64,000 bases of DNA from CBDBGD01 sp965205235 (GCA_965205235.1 CBDBGD010000007.1:248001-312000), one strand, 5' to 3'; counted from the first letter of the stretch, positions 19,984 through 28,928 are shown. Notes: generated by a model not told the origin, from the letters alone. Translations and numbers: made by a program.

Positions 19984-20245
19984 GTGGCATGCGGGGCCTG
20001 GGGTGGTCGTGGTCCCCCGCTCCCCATCCCAGGCTTCCTAGCACTCGCAGGGGGTCCCGTCGCTTCACCCAAGCGGCGGGGCCGCCCCTGCACCACGCCG
20101 GAGGAAGGCGAGGTGCGGTTGATCAACGAGACCAACCACCCTGCGGGACCCCCCGAGACTCCCACCCCCGCCGTGTTCGCAGGATGCGCCGAACCGCGAC
20201 AGATACGGAATCTCGTGCGAGACTCTGCCATAGAGGAGATTGTCC
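19984..20245. other. Intergenic region, no gene seen
   Basis: This is a GC-rich 262-base stretch between the TM2 gene and the peptidase gene. Short inverted arms GCCTGGG/CCCAGGC occur near 19990-20035 and could form a terminator. No convincing ORF with a ribosome-binding site is present. Confidence 0.3.
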
Positions 20246-21721
20246 ATGTACATCGGCAAAGGCTCTCTCGTTGCCGCCCTCGTCATCGTGGCACTGGGGC
20301 TAGTCGGCTCTGGAGCGGTTCATCTTGCCGTAAAGCTCGACCAGGCCAACGCCGACCTGCAAAGGGCACATGCAACCGTCGCCGACCAGGAGAGCGACAT
20401 CGCTGAGCTGGTCCAGTCGAACGCCCGCATGAACGATGCTCTGGCGGAGGCCAACGCCGACCTGCACTCCACTCGCACAGACCTACGGCAGACCGCCGTG
20501 ACGCTGGAGGCGTCGAGGACGGAGACCGCCAGCTTGTCCGATGCTCTGGCGCAGGCCAACGCGAACATCGATGCGATGACGGCGGAGGTTGCCACAGCCG
20601 ACGCGACGGTGGCCGCGGCCAACGCGGAGGTTACCAAGGGGAAGGAGACCATAACAGCACTGGATACAGCCATCCAGCAGCGCGACGCGAGGATAGCGAA
20701 CCTGTCCGCCGAAGCCGCCGCGATGGCGGCCTCCCTGGCGGGGACGGAGGCCAGGCTGGCCCTGCTGCAACACCAACATCGCCGGCTTGAAGCCCAGCAT
20801 AGCGGGCTCTCTCTAGAATACCAGTCCCTCCAAGGGAACTACGAAAGCCTAGACGCTGTCTACTACGCTAGGTATAAGCGAGACACCGAGCAATACCGGG
20901 AGGAGCTTCTGGCTTGGTTTGAGGACTTGGCGCCCGTCCAGCGTTTGGCGCAGCCGCCGCTGGACGAGGAGCGAACCATCGTGCTCACCCTTGGCGGCGA
21001 CACCAAGCTGTCCATCACGCGAGAGGTCCCTGGCCATATCTCTACCATGGACCAGATTGAACGGTCCGTCCGTATGATCGAGGACTTCATGGGCGTGCCC
21101 TTCCCCGCGGGCCACGTGAAATTCCGTTTCCTCCCTCCTGACGAGTCTTCTCTTGGAGGACTCTTCCGCTATACGCATGCGGAGATATACCAAGAGGAAC
21201 ACGGACCTGAGGGTTCGCTCGCGCTCGGGGTCCGTGGGACCATTGCCCATGAGATGGCCCATTACTACTGGAACTCGCGCATGGCCCCACGTTGGTTGAG
21301 CGAAGGGGCCGCCGAATTCTTGCAATACATAGTCAAGGGGGAACTAAGTCCAGTCTTTCACAACAGCAGATACGTCGACCCGGAGAACCCCTGCAAGCTC
21401 GCCGATAACATTGTGGAATTTCTGCGGCTGGCCCAACCTGCAGACCTAGACGACCACGGCAGTGATGACGAATACAGGCGCCAATACATCAATTGCCAAT
21501 ACGGACTCGGCGAGCAGCTCGTCCATGCGCTCTACCATGGCACCGATGACACCACCTTTAGGGCGGCCTTTCGCGACCTATACCACACACTCTCCTCCGG
21601 GTCAGCACCGCCGTCGATGCGTGATGCAATCCGGACCGCCTTCGTCCCCCATTCAGACCCCGACCAGCTCGCCGCCGTCGACCGTATCCTGGAGGAGCGC
21701 TACGGGCCAAGCTCAACCTGA
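20246..21721 (+). CDS. Membrane-anchored coiled-coil HExxH metallopeptidase
   Basis: ATG 20246 is preceded by GAGGAG at seven bases; TTG 20240 would be too close to it. The N-terminus has one signal-anchor helix (LVAALVIVALGLVGSGAV). Residues about 30-215 are a long alanine-rich coiled coil with repeated 'ALAEANADL'-type heptads. The C-terminal half contains H335-E-M-A-H339, with E353 18 residues after H335 in 'WLSEGAAEF'. That is the gluzincin arrangement (two His and a downstream Glu binding zinc, E336 catalytic) seen in peptidase MA-type families. The catalytic domain should face outward. The coiled coil may hold the peptidase away from the membrane or mediate oligomerisation. Substrate unknown. 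Confidence 0.8.
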   Translation: MYIGKGSLVAALVIVALGLVGSGAVHLAVKLDQANADLQRAHATVADQESDIAELVQSNARMNDALAEANADLHSTRTDLRQTAVTLEASRTETASLSDALAQANANIDAMTAEVATADATVAAANAEVTKGKETITALDTAIQQRDARIANLSAEAAAMAASLAGTEARLALLQHQHRRLEAQHSGLSLEYQSLQGNYESLDAVYYARYKRDTEQYREELLAWFEDLAPVQRLAQPPLDEERTIVLTLGGDTKLSITREVPGHISTMDQIERSVRMIEDFMGVPFPAGHVKFRFLPPDESSLGGLFRYTHAEIYQEEHGPEGSLALGVRGTIAHEMAHYYWNSRMAPRWLSEGAAEFLQYIVKGELSPVFHNSRYVDPENPCKLADNIVEFLRLAQPADLDDHGSDDEYRRQYINCQYGLGEQLVHALYHGTDDTTFRAAFRDLYHTLSSGSAPPSMRDAIRTAFVPHSDPDQLAAVDRILEERYGPSST

Positions 21722-21974
21722 GGAGGAAGTGCCTGCAGTTTTCATGATGCTTGGCTAACTACGACCCGTGCGGAGCCTGGGGAGCCCGGCGTGGCCAGTG
21801 TCCTGAACCTGCGGGCGCCGACCACGCGGTCAAGCCATCCTCGCCAGTGTAGCTGGCAGCCCACATCAGAGCGGCCCAGCGCCAGCGAGAAGCGCCCGAA
21901 CCCTCGCCGCCCTACATGCCGGGGCGACCTGACCATCGATTAGCCATCCCCGCGTTTTCCGCGTCCGGCTCCCC

Positions 21975-22085
21975 GGATCCCTCGATGTTCCCAGATCCTC
22001 GCGGCGGAGGCGCCAGCGGGAGTCCTCAGTCCGCATTCTACTTGACCACGGCAGTCTGAAACAATATTGACACACTAATTCGCTC
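21975..22085 (-). pseudogene. Copy B of the GAF-gene start and promoter block
   Basis: On the minus strand this repeats the start region of the 9.7-kb GAF fragment, including the sequence around ATC, the -10-like TAGAAT and the TTGACACACTAATT box. The coding part becomes unrecognisable within about 30 codons and meets a stop near 21915. The Shine-Dalgarno seen in copy A (GGAGGT) is here GAGGATCT. The stretch 21722-21974 holds nothing else I can recognise. Confidence 0.5.
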
Positions 22086-22215
22086 ACAATTCCATAGTAG
22101 TGAAATGGCACTGCGGTAGGATTCGTTGGAATAGGCCTTGGGTTTCGTCGAGGCGGCACACGCTTGTCGGTCGTCCGGCGATGATACGTGCTAGAAACAT
22201 ATCTCAAGAGCGAAG

Positions 22216-22700
22216 GGCTCAGGGATGCGCAAAGCGATGTTCGGTTCGAGGTTGAGGCCGATGCCCGCACACCGACACAGATGCCGCCATCAGGAGCCAC
22301 GCCGACGCCAGAACCCACGGCCACGCATGGCTTACCGAGGCGGTGGCAAGTTCTATTTCGCAAATGTTGTCTGGCCGGACACTCACAGCTCCGATCGGGA
22401 TGAAATCCTGGTCCTTTTCCTTTGGGATTTTCAAGCGATGGCGGAACGTGACACTCTTTGGGAAGTACCAACGAGTGGCGAACATGGATACAGCCTTGGT
22501 ATAGCGGCACAGTGGAGTACGATGGGGCATTTGTCGAGAAGCTCTAGGAGCACGATCACCTTGAGATACATGCCGATACTGGAGCTCTTGAAGCCGTTGC
22601 GCATCCGGAAGGCAGGGTTCGTGCCAGATTCACGTTGGACGGCTTCGCAGAAGCGTTTCAGCCTGTGCAAGCTTTCTGCGAGGCTTAGCCCAAGGCGGGT
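22216..22700 (+). pseudogene. Decayed lipoprotein-type gene carrying leader repeat copy 3
   Basis: Bases 22216-22263 are a third copy of the 48-bp leader (start ATG 22225, peptide MRKAMFGSRLRPM). No hydrophobic signal follows. Another frame just downstream reads 'PSGATPTPEPTATHG', the Pro/Thr linker style of the neighbouring lipoproteins, so the gene has suffered frameshifts and loss of its signal-peptide segment. The remaining ~400 bases have no long frame with a recognisable product. Confidence 0.5.
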
Positions 22701-22738
22701 ATGGGTAAGTGACTGACTCACCCCAGCGCCAAGGGAGG

Positions 22739-22828
22739 TTCACGGCTCGGCGTTCCGTCAGGGGCGGGCCGCCGGAGCTTCCTATAGTCGGGCAGGCCAT
22801 CCGTCTTCGCACCGACGTCTACGAGCCG
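22739..22828 (+). pseudogene. Fragment of a cytochrome P450 N-terminus
   Basis: The translated stretch 'PPELPIVGQAIRLRTDVYE' aligns with 'PPGPSEMPVIGQAFRLKND' near the start of the P450 at 13.25 kb. Homology covers about 30 codons and stops at the ATG (22829) of the next gene. It is in frame with that gene, so automatic start calls would fuse it on. Confidence 0.55.
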
Positions 22829-23284
22829 ATGCGCACCCTCATGGCCTTCGCAGCACTCGCTATAGTCGCCATGCTGACCCTTGCTGGGGGGCCTGATTAT
22901 GAGGCCCTGACCCTCTCCGACTGTGAGCATGGGGATGGGTGGCTGCAGTGCATCGACGACAACTTCGGGCTCAACGACTCCACGACCTGCGCGGAAGGCT
23001 ACGACCTGGTTCCTATGCCTAATGGACTGGGCAACACCTGTGAGCGGTCGTCCACGCCTCCCGCAGCATCCGCGCCTACGCCTACTCCAGAACCAGAGAC
23101 GACCCGCAAGCCTCGCAGTACGCCACAGCCGTCTACGACGACGACCTACAGCTACACTCCCTCCGGCTGCGTGAACATCATCGGCGGCGCCAACGGGACG
23201 ACGCGCCTGTGTGTGCCCGAGGAGGACCTGGACTACTACCTCATGCGGAGAGGCTACAGGCTCTACACAGAGGAAGGCCAGTGA
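22829..23284 (+). CDS. Secreted cysteine-containing protein with Pro/Thr linker
   Basis: From ATG 22829 the product is 151 residues. It has a hydrophobic N-terminus (MRTLMAFAALAIVAMLTLA), an acidic segment with four cysteines (DCEHGDGWLQCIDD, STTCAEGYD, NTCERS), a Ser/Thr/Pro linker and a C-terminal piece with two more cysteines ending YRLYTEEGQ. It looks exported, possibly disulfide-bonded. I do not recognise a family. Earlier in-frame codons encode a P450 fragment and are excluded. A TGA overlaps the GTG of the following small frame. Confidence 0.5.
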   Translation: MRTLMAFAALAIVAMLTLAGGPDYEALTLSDCEHGDGWLQCIDDNFGLNDSTTCAEGYDLVPMPNGLGNTCERSSTPPAASAPTPTPEPETTRKPRSTPQPSTTTTYSYTPSGCVNIIGGANGTTRLCVPEEDLDYYLMRRGYRLYTEEGQ

Positions 23285-23493
23285 TCGACCCTGAGCTCAT
23301 CAACGTCGGGACCGTCGCCCTCCAGCAGAGCGGCATCACTCTTAGCCCAGAGCACATCGGCGCGGGGCCGGCCCAGACATCAACCGTGAGTCTCTGGCCA
23401 GGAATCACCGAAGCTTCGAACGCGGAGACACTTCATTCAAGCAGCTCCGCCGGCTTGGGGAACGGCGTCGTAGCCTGGGAATGGGAAGAATGA
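23281..23493 (+). CDS. Hypothetical small protein
   Basis: GTG 23281 overlaps the upstream TGA, and the TGA at 23491 overlaps the ATG of the oxygenase-like gene, as in a coupled operon. The 70-residue product has no hydrophobic helix and no recognised domain; it starts VIDPELINVGTVALQQSG. The tight overlaps are the only support. Confidence 0.3.
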   Translation: MIDPELINVGTVALQQSGITLSPEHIGAGPAQTSTVSLWPGITEASNAETLHSSSSAGLGNGVVAWEWEE

Positions 23494-24695
23494 AACCCGA
23501 GGAAACAGCGGGTCTGCCGGCGAACACGCCGACCGACTATGTGTCGGGCTACAAGAAGGCGTACGCCATAGCTCCGGAAATGGCGTCCAACTACATCGCC
23601 CACACACTCATCGGCGACCCGCTGGGCGAGGCGATGGTGGAAGATCTAGCGCAGATTGACCGAGAAGACGCATCCAGATTCATCGAGATTGGCATGAACG
23701 ACACCAGCGGTCAGGAGTTGAAGGGCGCATTAGCCTCGCTGCGAGAGTTCTTCAAGGCCTCGGAAACCCCGCCAGATTGGCTCGACTACAAGTCGTTCGA
23801 AAAGGGCGTCCGCATGTTTCACAGGAACTCATACACGGTCCTGATGGCGTTTGTGGCCGGCGTCCTGATCGAGGGTCTTGCGACGAATATCGCCAAGTCT
23901 TTCATGCTCACAGGACGGGTGCGTGACAGGGGCGTCAGGCGGTTGGGTCAAAACATCCGGCACATGACGGAGGTTTTCCTGCCCGGAGGCCTACACAGAG
24001 ACGGGGACGGTTGGAAGCTGTCGGTACGTATTAGGATCATTCATGCGCAACTGAGGCGCCTTCTCAGAGACTCTGGGGAGTGGGATGCCGCAGAATGGGG
24101 AACGCCGATTAGCTCCGCACATCTGGGTTTCGCCATCGCTGCGTTTTCGGCGAGGCTGCTGAAACACATGAAGACGCTAGGAGCCAGCTACAACGAGGAA
24201 GAGTACAAGAGCTTCATGGATGTGTGGCGCTATACCGGGCATTTGATGGGCATTCCCGAAACTATCCTATTCCGGGATGGAAAGGAAGCCCTGAAGCTAT
24301 ACGACGTTGGCATTGCGTGTGAGCCCGACCCCAGCCTCGAATCTAAGGCGATGACCAACTCTTTGATCAACTCAGCACCGTTGATCGCGGGATCGGCCAC
24401 TCCTGAAGAACGCCGAACCCTGGCGAGGTACGTGTACCGCATCTCCAGCGGACTTATCGGAAAACAGACGGCGGACTCCCTGGAATACCCAGAGGTGTCC
24501 GTCTTTGGAGTCGTCTGGTGGCTCCGAATGCAGACGCGTCTTGACCGCGTGCTGAGCAAGGTGGTTCCCGGTCATCGGGCAAGTAGCAGCTTCAACAGAT
24601 TCGGGAACTTGCTCGCAGGTTCCACCTTCGATGATAGGGGAATCAACTACCGATTGCCTGACAGTGTCTACGCCGAGGAGTCCGAGGAGTGGTGA
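23490..24695 (+). CDS. MpaB/rubber-oxygenase-like protein (DUF2236)
   Basis: The ~401-residue product belongs by pattern to the family that includes the latex-clearing protein Lcp and the fungal MpaB oxygenase. Visible features are a central helical region 'RMFHRNSYTVLMAFVAGVL', 'RIRIIHAQLRRLL' whose histidine corresponds in position to the heme ligand of Lcp-type proteins, and the later 'WRYTGHLMGIPE'. Characterised members are b-type heme oxygenases, but most DUF2236 proteins have no known substrate. ATG 23490 overlaps the preceding stop (ATGA); ATG 23481 is an alternative. No secretion signal is evident. Assignment to the superfamily is firm; the reaction is not known. Confidence 0.75.
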   Translation: MKPEETAGLPANTPTDYVSGYKKAYAIAPEMASNYIAHTLIGDPLGEAMVEDLAQIDREDASRFIEIGMNDTSGQELKGALASLREFFKASETPPDWLDYKSFEKGVRMFHRNSYTVLMAFVAGVLIEGLATNIAKSFMLTGRVRDRGVRRLGQNIRHMTEVFLPGGLHRDGDGWKLSVRIRIIHAQLRRLLRDSGEWDAAEWGTPISSAHLGFAIAAFSARLLKHMKTLGASYNEEEYKSFMDVWRYTGHLMGIPETILFRDGKEALKLYDVGIACEPDPSLESKAMTNSLINSAPLIAGSATPEERRTLARYVYRISSGLIGKQTADSLEYPEVSVFGVVWWLRMQTRLDRVLSKVVPGHRASSSFNRFGNLLAGSTFDDRGINYRLPDSVYAEESEEW

Positions 24696-24757
24696 AGCCG
24701 AGCTGCCCAGTAGCCAGACCAGGCCCCTCACCCTATCGTGGATTCCAACTGAAGACG

Positions 24758-24958
24758 ATGGAGTTGATTTGGCCTGTGACCATCCTGGCCGCGCTTCTTC
24801 TGCTGTCTATGCTGGTGGCCTGCAGCTCGGAGAAGGGAACCGGAGACTCCGAGGAGCGCTCCACCCTGTCTGGTTCGTCCGCGGCCGCGCTGGAGGGAGA
24901 GTGGTCCAGAGCACCAGTACTGCTCAAGCTGTGTCGCCGCAGTAGAGTTCCACCGTGA
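24758..24958 (+). CDS. Small lipoprotein
   Basis: From ATG 24758 the 66-residue product has a typical lipoprotein signal (MELIWPVTILAALLLLSMLVAC) followed by a short polar tail. GTG codons at 24689/24692 overlapping the upstream stop would add 22 residues and could be used by translational coupling. No domain is recognised after the lipobox. Confidence 0.5.
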   Translation: MELIWPVTILAALLLLSMLVACSSEKGTGDSEERSTLSGSSAAALEGEWSRAPVLLKLCRRSRVPP

Positions 24959-25005
24959 GGCCACGGCAACCCGAGCTAACAGTGAGTCAGGACTAAACCG
25001 AGCAT

Positions 25006-26835
25006 ATGACAACCAACTCCTCGACGTCCGGATCCCAAGGGCACAATGCGCAAAGCGCATGGCTCATGCTTCTCGCCGCCGCAGGCTACTCGTTCATCCC
25101 CCTAGCGGTGATGCTGTCCGGGAGCAGCGATACTCCGTTCCTGTTCGGCGCCGGTTGGCGCAGCGGCATTGCGGTCGCCTACACGGTCTTCCTAGCGGCG
25201 CTCTTCCCCGGGCTCTTCTTCAATCTCGCTGTATGGAAAATTGTGGCCCGCAGGGTGTTCAGCCCCAACATCCTGCTGGTCATGTTCGCGTACTTCGATG
25301 TGGTCCTCTTCGCCATGTCCATCAGGCACCTGGACGTTGCCGTCGCAACGATGATGATGGAGCTAACTCCTATCCTCTACTTGCTGGTTCTGTGGTTCTC
25401 CCATCGGGATGCGATGGGCAACCCGGCGGTCGCACGGGTCCGGCCTGCCACGGTCTTCTTCATGCTGATGGGCCTGACCGGCATCACCTTCATCATTCTC
25501 AGCCAGGAAGGCGCCAAGGGGTTCCTGACCGGTTCCGCGAGTTCGCTGATCTACCTGGGGCTGCTGCTGGCCGGCGCTTCGGCCTTCATAACCACGCTGA
25601 ACGGATTCAGCCTCAAGTGGGGGGCCGCACTGACCGCGAAACTGGCTGAGCACGAGACAACGTCCGCCGGGTACTCCAGGGAGTCCATCAATCTGTTCAG
25701 CGCAACGGCGGGCGGACTTATTGCAGCTACGGCGGTCATCCCCATTCAGCTGCTGATCGGGCTGAATGCCGGCGAGAGCATGCCCACCAACGTGTTTCTG
25801 CTGATCATGCTCGGAGCGGCGTTCAGCCACCCCATCGCCGGCATTGCCTGGAGGAAGGCGCTCCTGACGACGCACGATCTGAGTATCAACGCCATCGACC
25901 ACGTCCGGCCCATCCTCAGCCTGCTATGGCTGTTGCCCTTCTCCTTTGTCGTGGTCCAGGGCGACTATCTCATCATCGGCACCGCGGCCCTCATAACGGC
26001 GAACCTGCTCATAGGCTTCGAGGCCGAGATCCGGTGGGGCTTCAAGTCCTTGATCCTCGCGCTGGGAGCCTGCGGCACCTTCGTCTATTTTCGGGACGAC
26101 ATCTATGCTTTCGTGGGTATCGGTGAATCGGAGTGGGTCGTAGGCGCCTATTTCACGTGGATTGCGCTCTCCGCAACCATCTTCACGCTGTTGCTGGCCT
26201 TCCGGGTGGCATCCCTGGTCTCGCGCACAAACTCCGAGGAGGCATACGCCTTCAGTGTCTTCCGAAAGCTGGACCGGCTGGCCCAGGAAGGAGTCATCAA
26301 CAGCAACGTGCGCGAATACGCTGCGCGCGTCGACGCTCCTCAGAGCCAGACCGACCTCAAGGAGGCATACACGGAGCTACGAGGGTACATCGCCAGGGCG
26401 CGTCCCAAGGACTGGGAGGCGCGTCAGATGTTGAGCGAGGCTGAAGCCCAACTGGACACGCTGGTGCGGTCCAAGCAGCTAGGGGTAATCCTGGGCGAGC
26501 TCTTCGCTCTGGTGATCTTCGCTGGGATGACCATCGTCGTAGCTCTGCTCCTTCGCCCGGACGAGAGCTTGGCGTACACCCGGTTCTTTGTAGACGTCTT
26601 TGCCATGCTCATCTCCGCCGTCGTCATCTTTCTGACTGTCAACGTTTGGGACCTCTATCACGAGCGAGCCGTCAGGCAGGTGAGGGAGAGAGCAGAGTAC
26701 GGCGACTATGTGGTCAGTTTCCCGGACACCGAGCGGCCCATGGCCGACCTGTGGCTATCCGTTGTGGTCGGTATCGGTATGCTCGCCACCTATTCGGGAC
26801 TGCTTGCACACAAATGGCTGGGGCTGTTCGCCTGA
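25006..26835 (+). CDS. EamA-like (DMT superfamily) membrane permease with extra C-terminal domain
   Basis: The 609-residue protein starts with about ten hydrophobic helices in an EamA-like layout (inward repeats beginning 'LLAAAGYSFIPLAVML' and 'LGLLLAGASAFITT'). Two further helices, a ~110-residue soluble segment rich in charged residues (about 415-490), and three C-terminal helices follow. Classical EamA exporters are about 300 residues, so the C-terminal third is additional and not recognised. Likely a small-solute transporter in the inner membrane; substrate unknown. Start ATG 25006. Confidence 0.75.
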   Translation: MTTNSSTSGSQGHNAQSAWLMLLAAAGYSFIPLAVMLSGSSDTPFLFGAGWRSGIAVAYTVFLAALFPGLFFNLAVWKIVARRVFSPNILLVMFAYFDVVLFAMSIRHLDVAVATMMMELTPILYLLVLWFSHRDAMGNPAVARVRPATVFFMLMGLTGITFIILSQEGAKGFLTGSASSLIYLGLLLAGASAFITTLNGFSLKWGAALTAKLAEHETTSAGYSRESINLFSATAGGLIAATAVIPIQLLIGLNAGESMPTNVFLLIMLGAAFSHPIAGIAWRKALLTTHDLSINAIDHVRPILSLLWLLPFSFVVVQGDYLIIGTAALITANLLIGFEAEIRWGFKSLILALGACGTFVYFRDDIYAFVGIGESEWVVGAYFTWIALSATIFTLLLAFRVASLVSRTNSEEAYAFSVFRKLDRLAQEGVINSNVREYAARVDAPQSQTDLKEAYTELRGYIARARPKDWEARQMLSEAEAQLDTLVRSKQLGVILGELFALVIFAGMTIVVALLLRPDESLAYTRFFVDVFAMLISAVVIFLTVNVWDLYHERAVRQVRERAEYGDYVVSFPDTERPMADLWLSVVVGIGMLATYSGLLAHKWLGLFA

Positions 26836-26856
26836 GAGGAGGAGTGGTGGGATAGC

Positions 26857-27777
26857 TCAGTGACACACAGTCTCAACATCGCTGGGAGCCAGCACCGACA
26901 GACAGCTTGGCACTACCTCAATGGCGGCCGGTAGCTGGACCAATCGCTCTCCGTCTGCCCAGAGCCACAAGGGTTCGGGCGAGTCAATCTCCAGCCGACG
27001 AACCCGGTGCATCGACACCTTGGCATGGCTGCTATGGCCCCCCTTGAAGACACGCGGTAGCATCAGGACGACTTCAACGCGACGCACCGACTTGACCAAG
27101 CACAAGTCCAGCCACCCGTCAGCCATGTCGGCCTGAGGGAGCACTCTCATGCCGCCTCCGTAATAGGGCGCATTGCCGGTTGCGGCGAGGAAGATCGGGC
27201 CCTGATACTCCCCGAAGTCCCCCTTCAGGGTCACCATGACGTCGCGATAGCGAAAGAGCTTGACCAACACGGCATACAAGTAGGCGATGGTGCCCTTGAG
27301 AAACCCAGGGTGCCTACCTTCATCCACGTAGGCGCTCACCTCGGCATCGAATCCCAGAGACGATACTATGGAGAAGTAGCGTCCGCCGGCGCGACCCAGG
27401 TCTACGGTGCGACGACTGCCTGCACGTATCACCTCGATAGCCTGCATCGGGTTGCGGCGTGGGATACCAAGAGCAAGGGCCAGGTCATTGCATCGTCCCA
27501 TAGGTAGCAGGCCTAGGATGGGAGGCTGACGACCGGAAGCACCGTGCATCAGCCCGTTTAGAGTCTGATGCACGGTGCCATCGCCGCCACAGGCCACTAC
27601 CCCGTCAATTCCCTCGGTGGCGGCTTTCCGCGCCCACGTTTCTGCACTGGAGCTTCCCTCGGTGAAAGAAAGCTCAACTTTATCGCCCTGTGCTCTCAGG
27701 GCTTCAGCCAACCGGGGCGCCCACAGTCTCGTATCACCCGTGCCCGCTACCGGGTTGGCGATGATGTGCCAGCGCAT
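26857..27777 (-). CDS. Diacylglycerol/lipid kinase family protein
   Basis: The 306-residue protein has the DAGK catalytic layout: 'NPVAGTGD' near the N-terminus for nucleotide phosphate, 'GGDGTVHQTLNGL' at about 63-75, and a YegS-type C-terminal half ending with the 'LWADGE' motif. Members phosphorylate diacylglycerol or related lipids at the membrane. The usual PxGTxND loop reads PMGRCNDLA here, a substitution in the ATP-binding region that makes full activity uncertain. It converges on the EamA gene. A perfect palindrome sits just upstream of its start. Confidence 0.85.
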   Translation of the reverse strand: MRWHIIANPVAGTGDTRLWAPRLAEALRAQGDKVELSFTEGSSSAETWARKAATEGIDGVVACGGDGTVHQTLNGLMHGASGRQPPILGLLPMGRCNDLALALGIPRRNPMQAIEVIRAGSRRTVDLGRAGGRYFSIVSSLGFDAEVSAYVDEGRHPGFLKGTIAYLYAVLVKLFRYRDVMVTLKGDFGEYQGPIFLAATGNAPYYGGGMRVLPQADMADGWLDLCLVKSVRRVEVVLMLPRVFKGGHSSHAKVSMHRVRRLEIDSPEPLWLWADGERLVQLPAAIEVVPSCLSVLAPSDVETVCH

Positions 27778-27781
27778 CCTA

Positions 27782-27793
27782 GCTGACGTCAGC
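27782..27793. promoter_or_regulatory. 12-bp perfect palindrome before the lipid-kinase gene
   Basis: GCTGACGTCAGC lies four bases upstream of the lipid-kinase start codon. It could be an operator; chance occurrence cannot be excluded. The rest of the 412-base gap to 28189 contains no gene I can support. Confidence 0.3.
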
Positions 27794-28189
27794 CGTAGAG
27801 ATGGCCTGCCAGTGGAAGACGGCCTTGACCTGGAGTTTCTCGGAGGCTTGCAGTCGATGTCCTCGTTCCAACTCGGTCATGCAAGTGAACGGCTATTTCC
27901 CGTAACCGCGAGAGCCTCGCACTTGGGCCAAAGGCGGAAATCCGGGAGCCTTAGTCATGCTGTTTCGTGCTCAAAATCAGGACAGTTCGTAGGTTGAACA
28001 ATACGCAACCATTATTGCAGATGAATACAATCCGATGCGACCATGCGGGTTTCCCTCCCTCAACTGCCTATAACGAGACGACCGAGCATAGAGTTCTCAG
28101 GGCGGTCGGCTTCGGTTTGAGGACGAGTGCATAGTCGAGCTGGCTAGACGCCAAGTACCCGGAAGAATGGCATCCGCCAGAGTTCTGCC

Positions 28190-28513
28190 TTACTGGCGTG
28201 GGAGCGGATCGCCACAGACTTCGTCCTTGCATATTCTCCCGACCCTTGAATCCGGGTGGTCCCCGACTGCTGGGAGCAGAATGTGCAAATGCCCTATTTC
28301 GGCAGCGAGGCTAAACAGAGCGACAAGGTGGCCCGGGTCAGGCTTCGTCCCATTCCGCCAGCGCCGGAGCATGCGGTTGTCCACCCGCAGGCGTCGAGCC
28401 AGCCCTCTCGAAGACAGCCTCGCGGCATCCCTGAAACGCTCCAGGCGGTCAGGGAAGTCCGGGGGAAACTGCGATGGTTCTACATGATAAACCCACTGCT
28501 GTCTGCGACCCAT
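28190..28513 (-). CDS. Small HTH protein (XRE-like, FPxDF family)
   Basis: From ATG 28513, with GGAG seven bases upstream, the ~107-residue product reads 'QFPPDFPDRLERFRDAARL' followed by a helix-turn-helix 'LARRLRVDNRMLRRWRNG'. The same pattern, 'F/LPxDFxERLxxF', then GL..ARxLxV..xxLRRWR, occurs in the neighbour at 28.6 kb and in the remnant at 9.2 kb, defining a local paralogous family. It is probably a DNA-binding regulator. Targets are unknown. Confidence 0.6.
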   Translation of the reverse strand: MGRRQQWVYHVEPSQFPPDFPDRLERFRDAARLSSRGLARRLRVDNRMLRRWRNGTKPDPGHLVALFSLAAEIGHLHILLPAVGDHPDSRVGRICKDEVCGDPLPRQ

Positions 28514-28637
28514 GTCGCTACTCCACACCCTGATGAGCCAGGTCCCTGTGCACTCCAAGGCACCTGGCTGCCTCGAAGGCTCTTCGGGCGTCCTTCGAGG
28601 CCACGCCCCCTTCCCGCATCCGACGCTCCACTGGCTT

Positions 28638-28928
28638 CTAGCTGCGGCTTCGGTAGACGACGATCCGGTCCTCGTTTAGGAGAGCTGACAGGCCCTCAGG
28701 CACGCGTGTCGCCAGGTCCACCAGCGCCAGCATCGCTCCACCATTGGGCCACTCGCCACGGCGCCACCGGAGGACCTGCCGACTGTCTACCCCGAGGCAC
28801 GTTGCCATCCCTGCCCAGGAGAGTCCGGTGATCTCCTTGATGACGGTGAGACGCTCGGCAAAGTCTTCTGGCAGAAGCGCCACACCGGGCGGGAACAGAT
28901 GGGGAGAAGGAGGGCGCCCGCTACGCAT
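28638..28928 (-). CDS. Small HTH protein, paralogue of the 28.2-kb gene
   Basis: The 96-residue product has 'LLPEDFAERLTVIKEITGLSW', then the recognition-helix region 'CLGVDSRQVLRWRRG' and a C-terminal helical part. Its ATG overlaps the end of the upstream XRE gene by eight bases, so the pair forms a translationally coupled operon. It is probably a regulator, with no enzymatic motif. Confidence 0.65.
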   Translation of the reverse strand: MRSGRPPSPHLFPPGVALLPEDFAERLTVIKEITGLSWAGMATCLGVDSRQVLRWRRGEWPNGGAMLALVDLATRVPEGLSALLNEDRIVVYRSRS

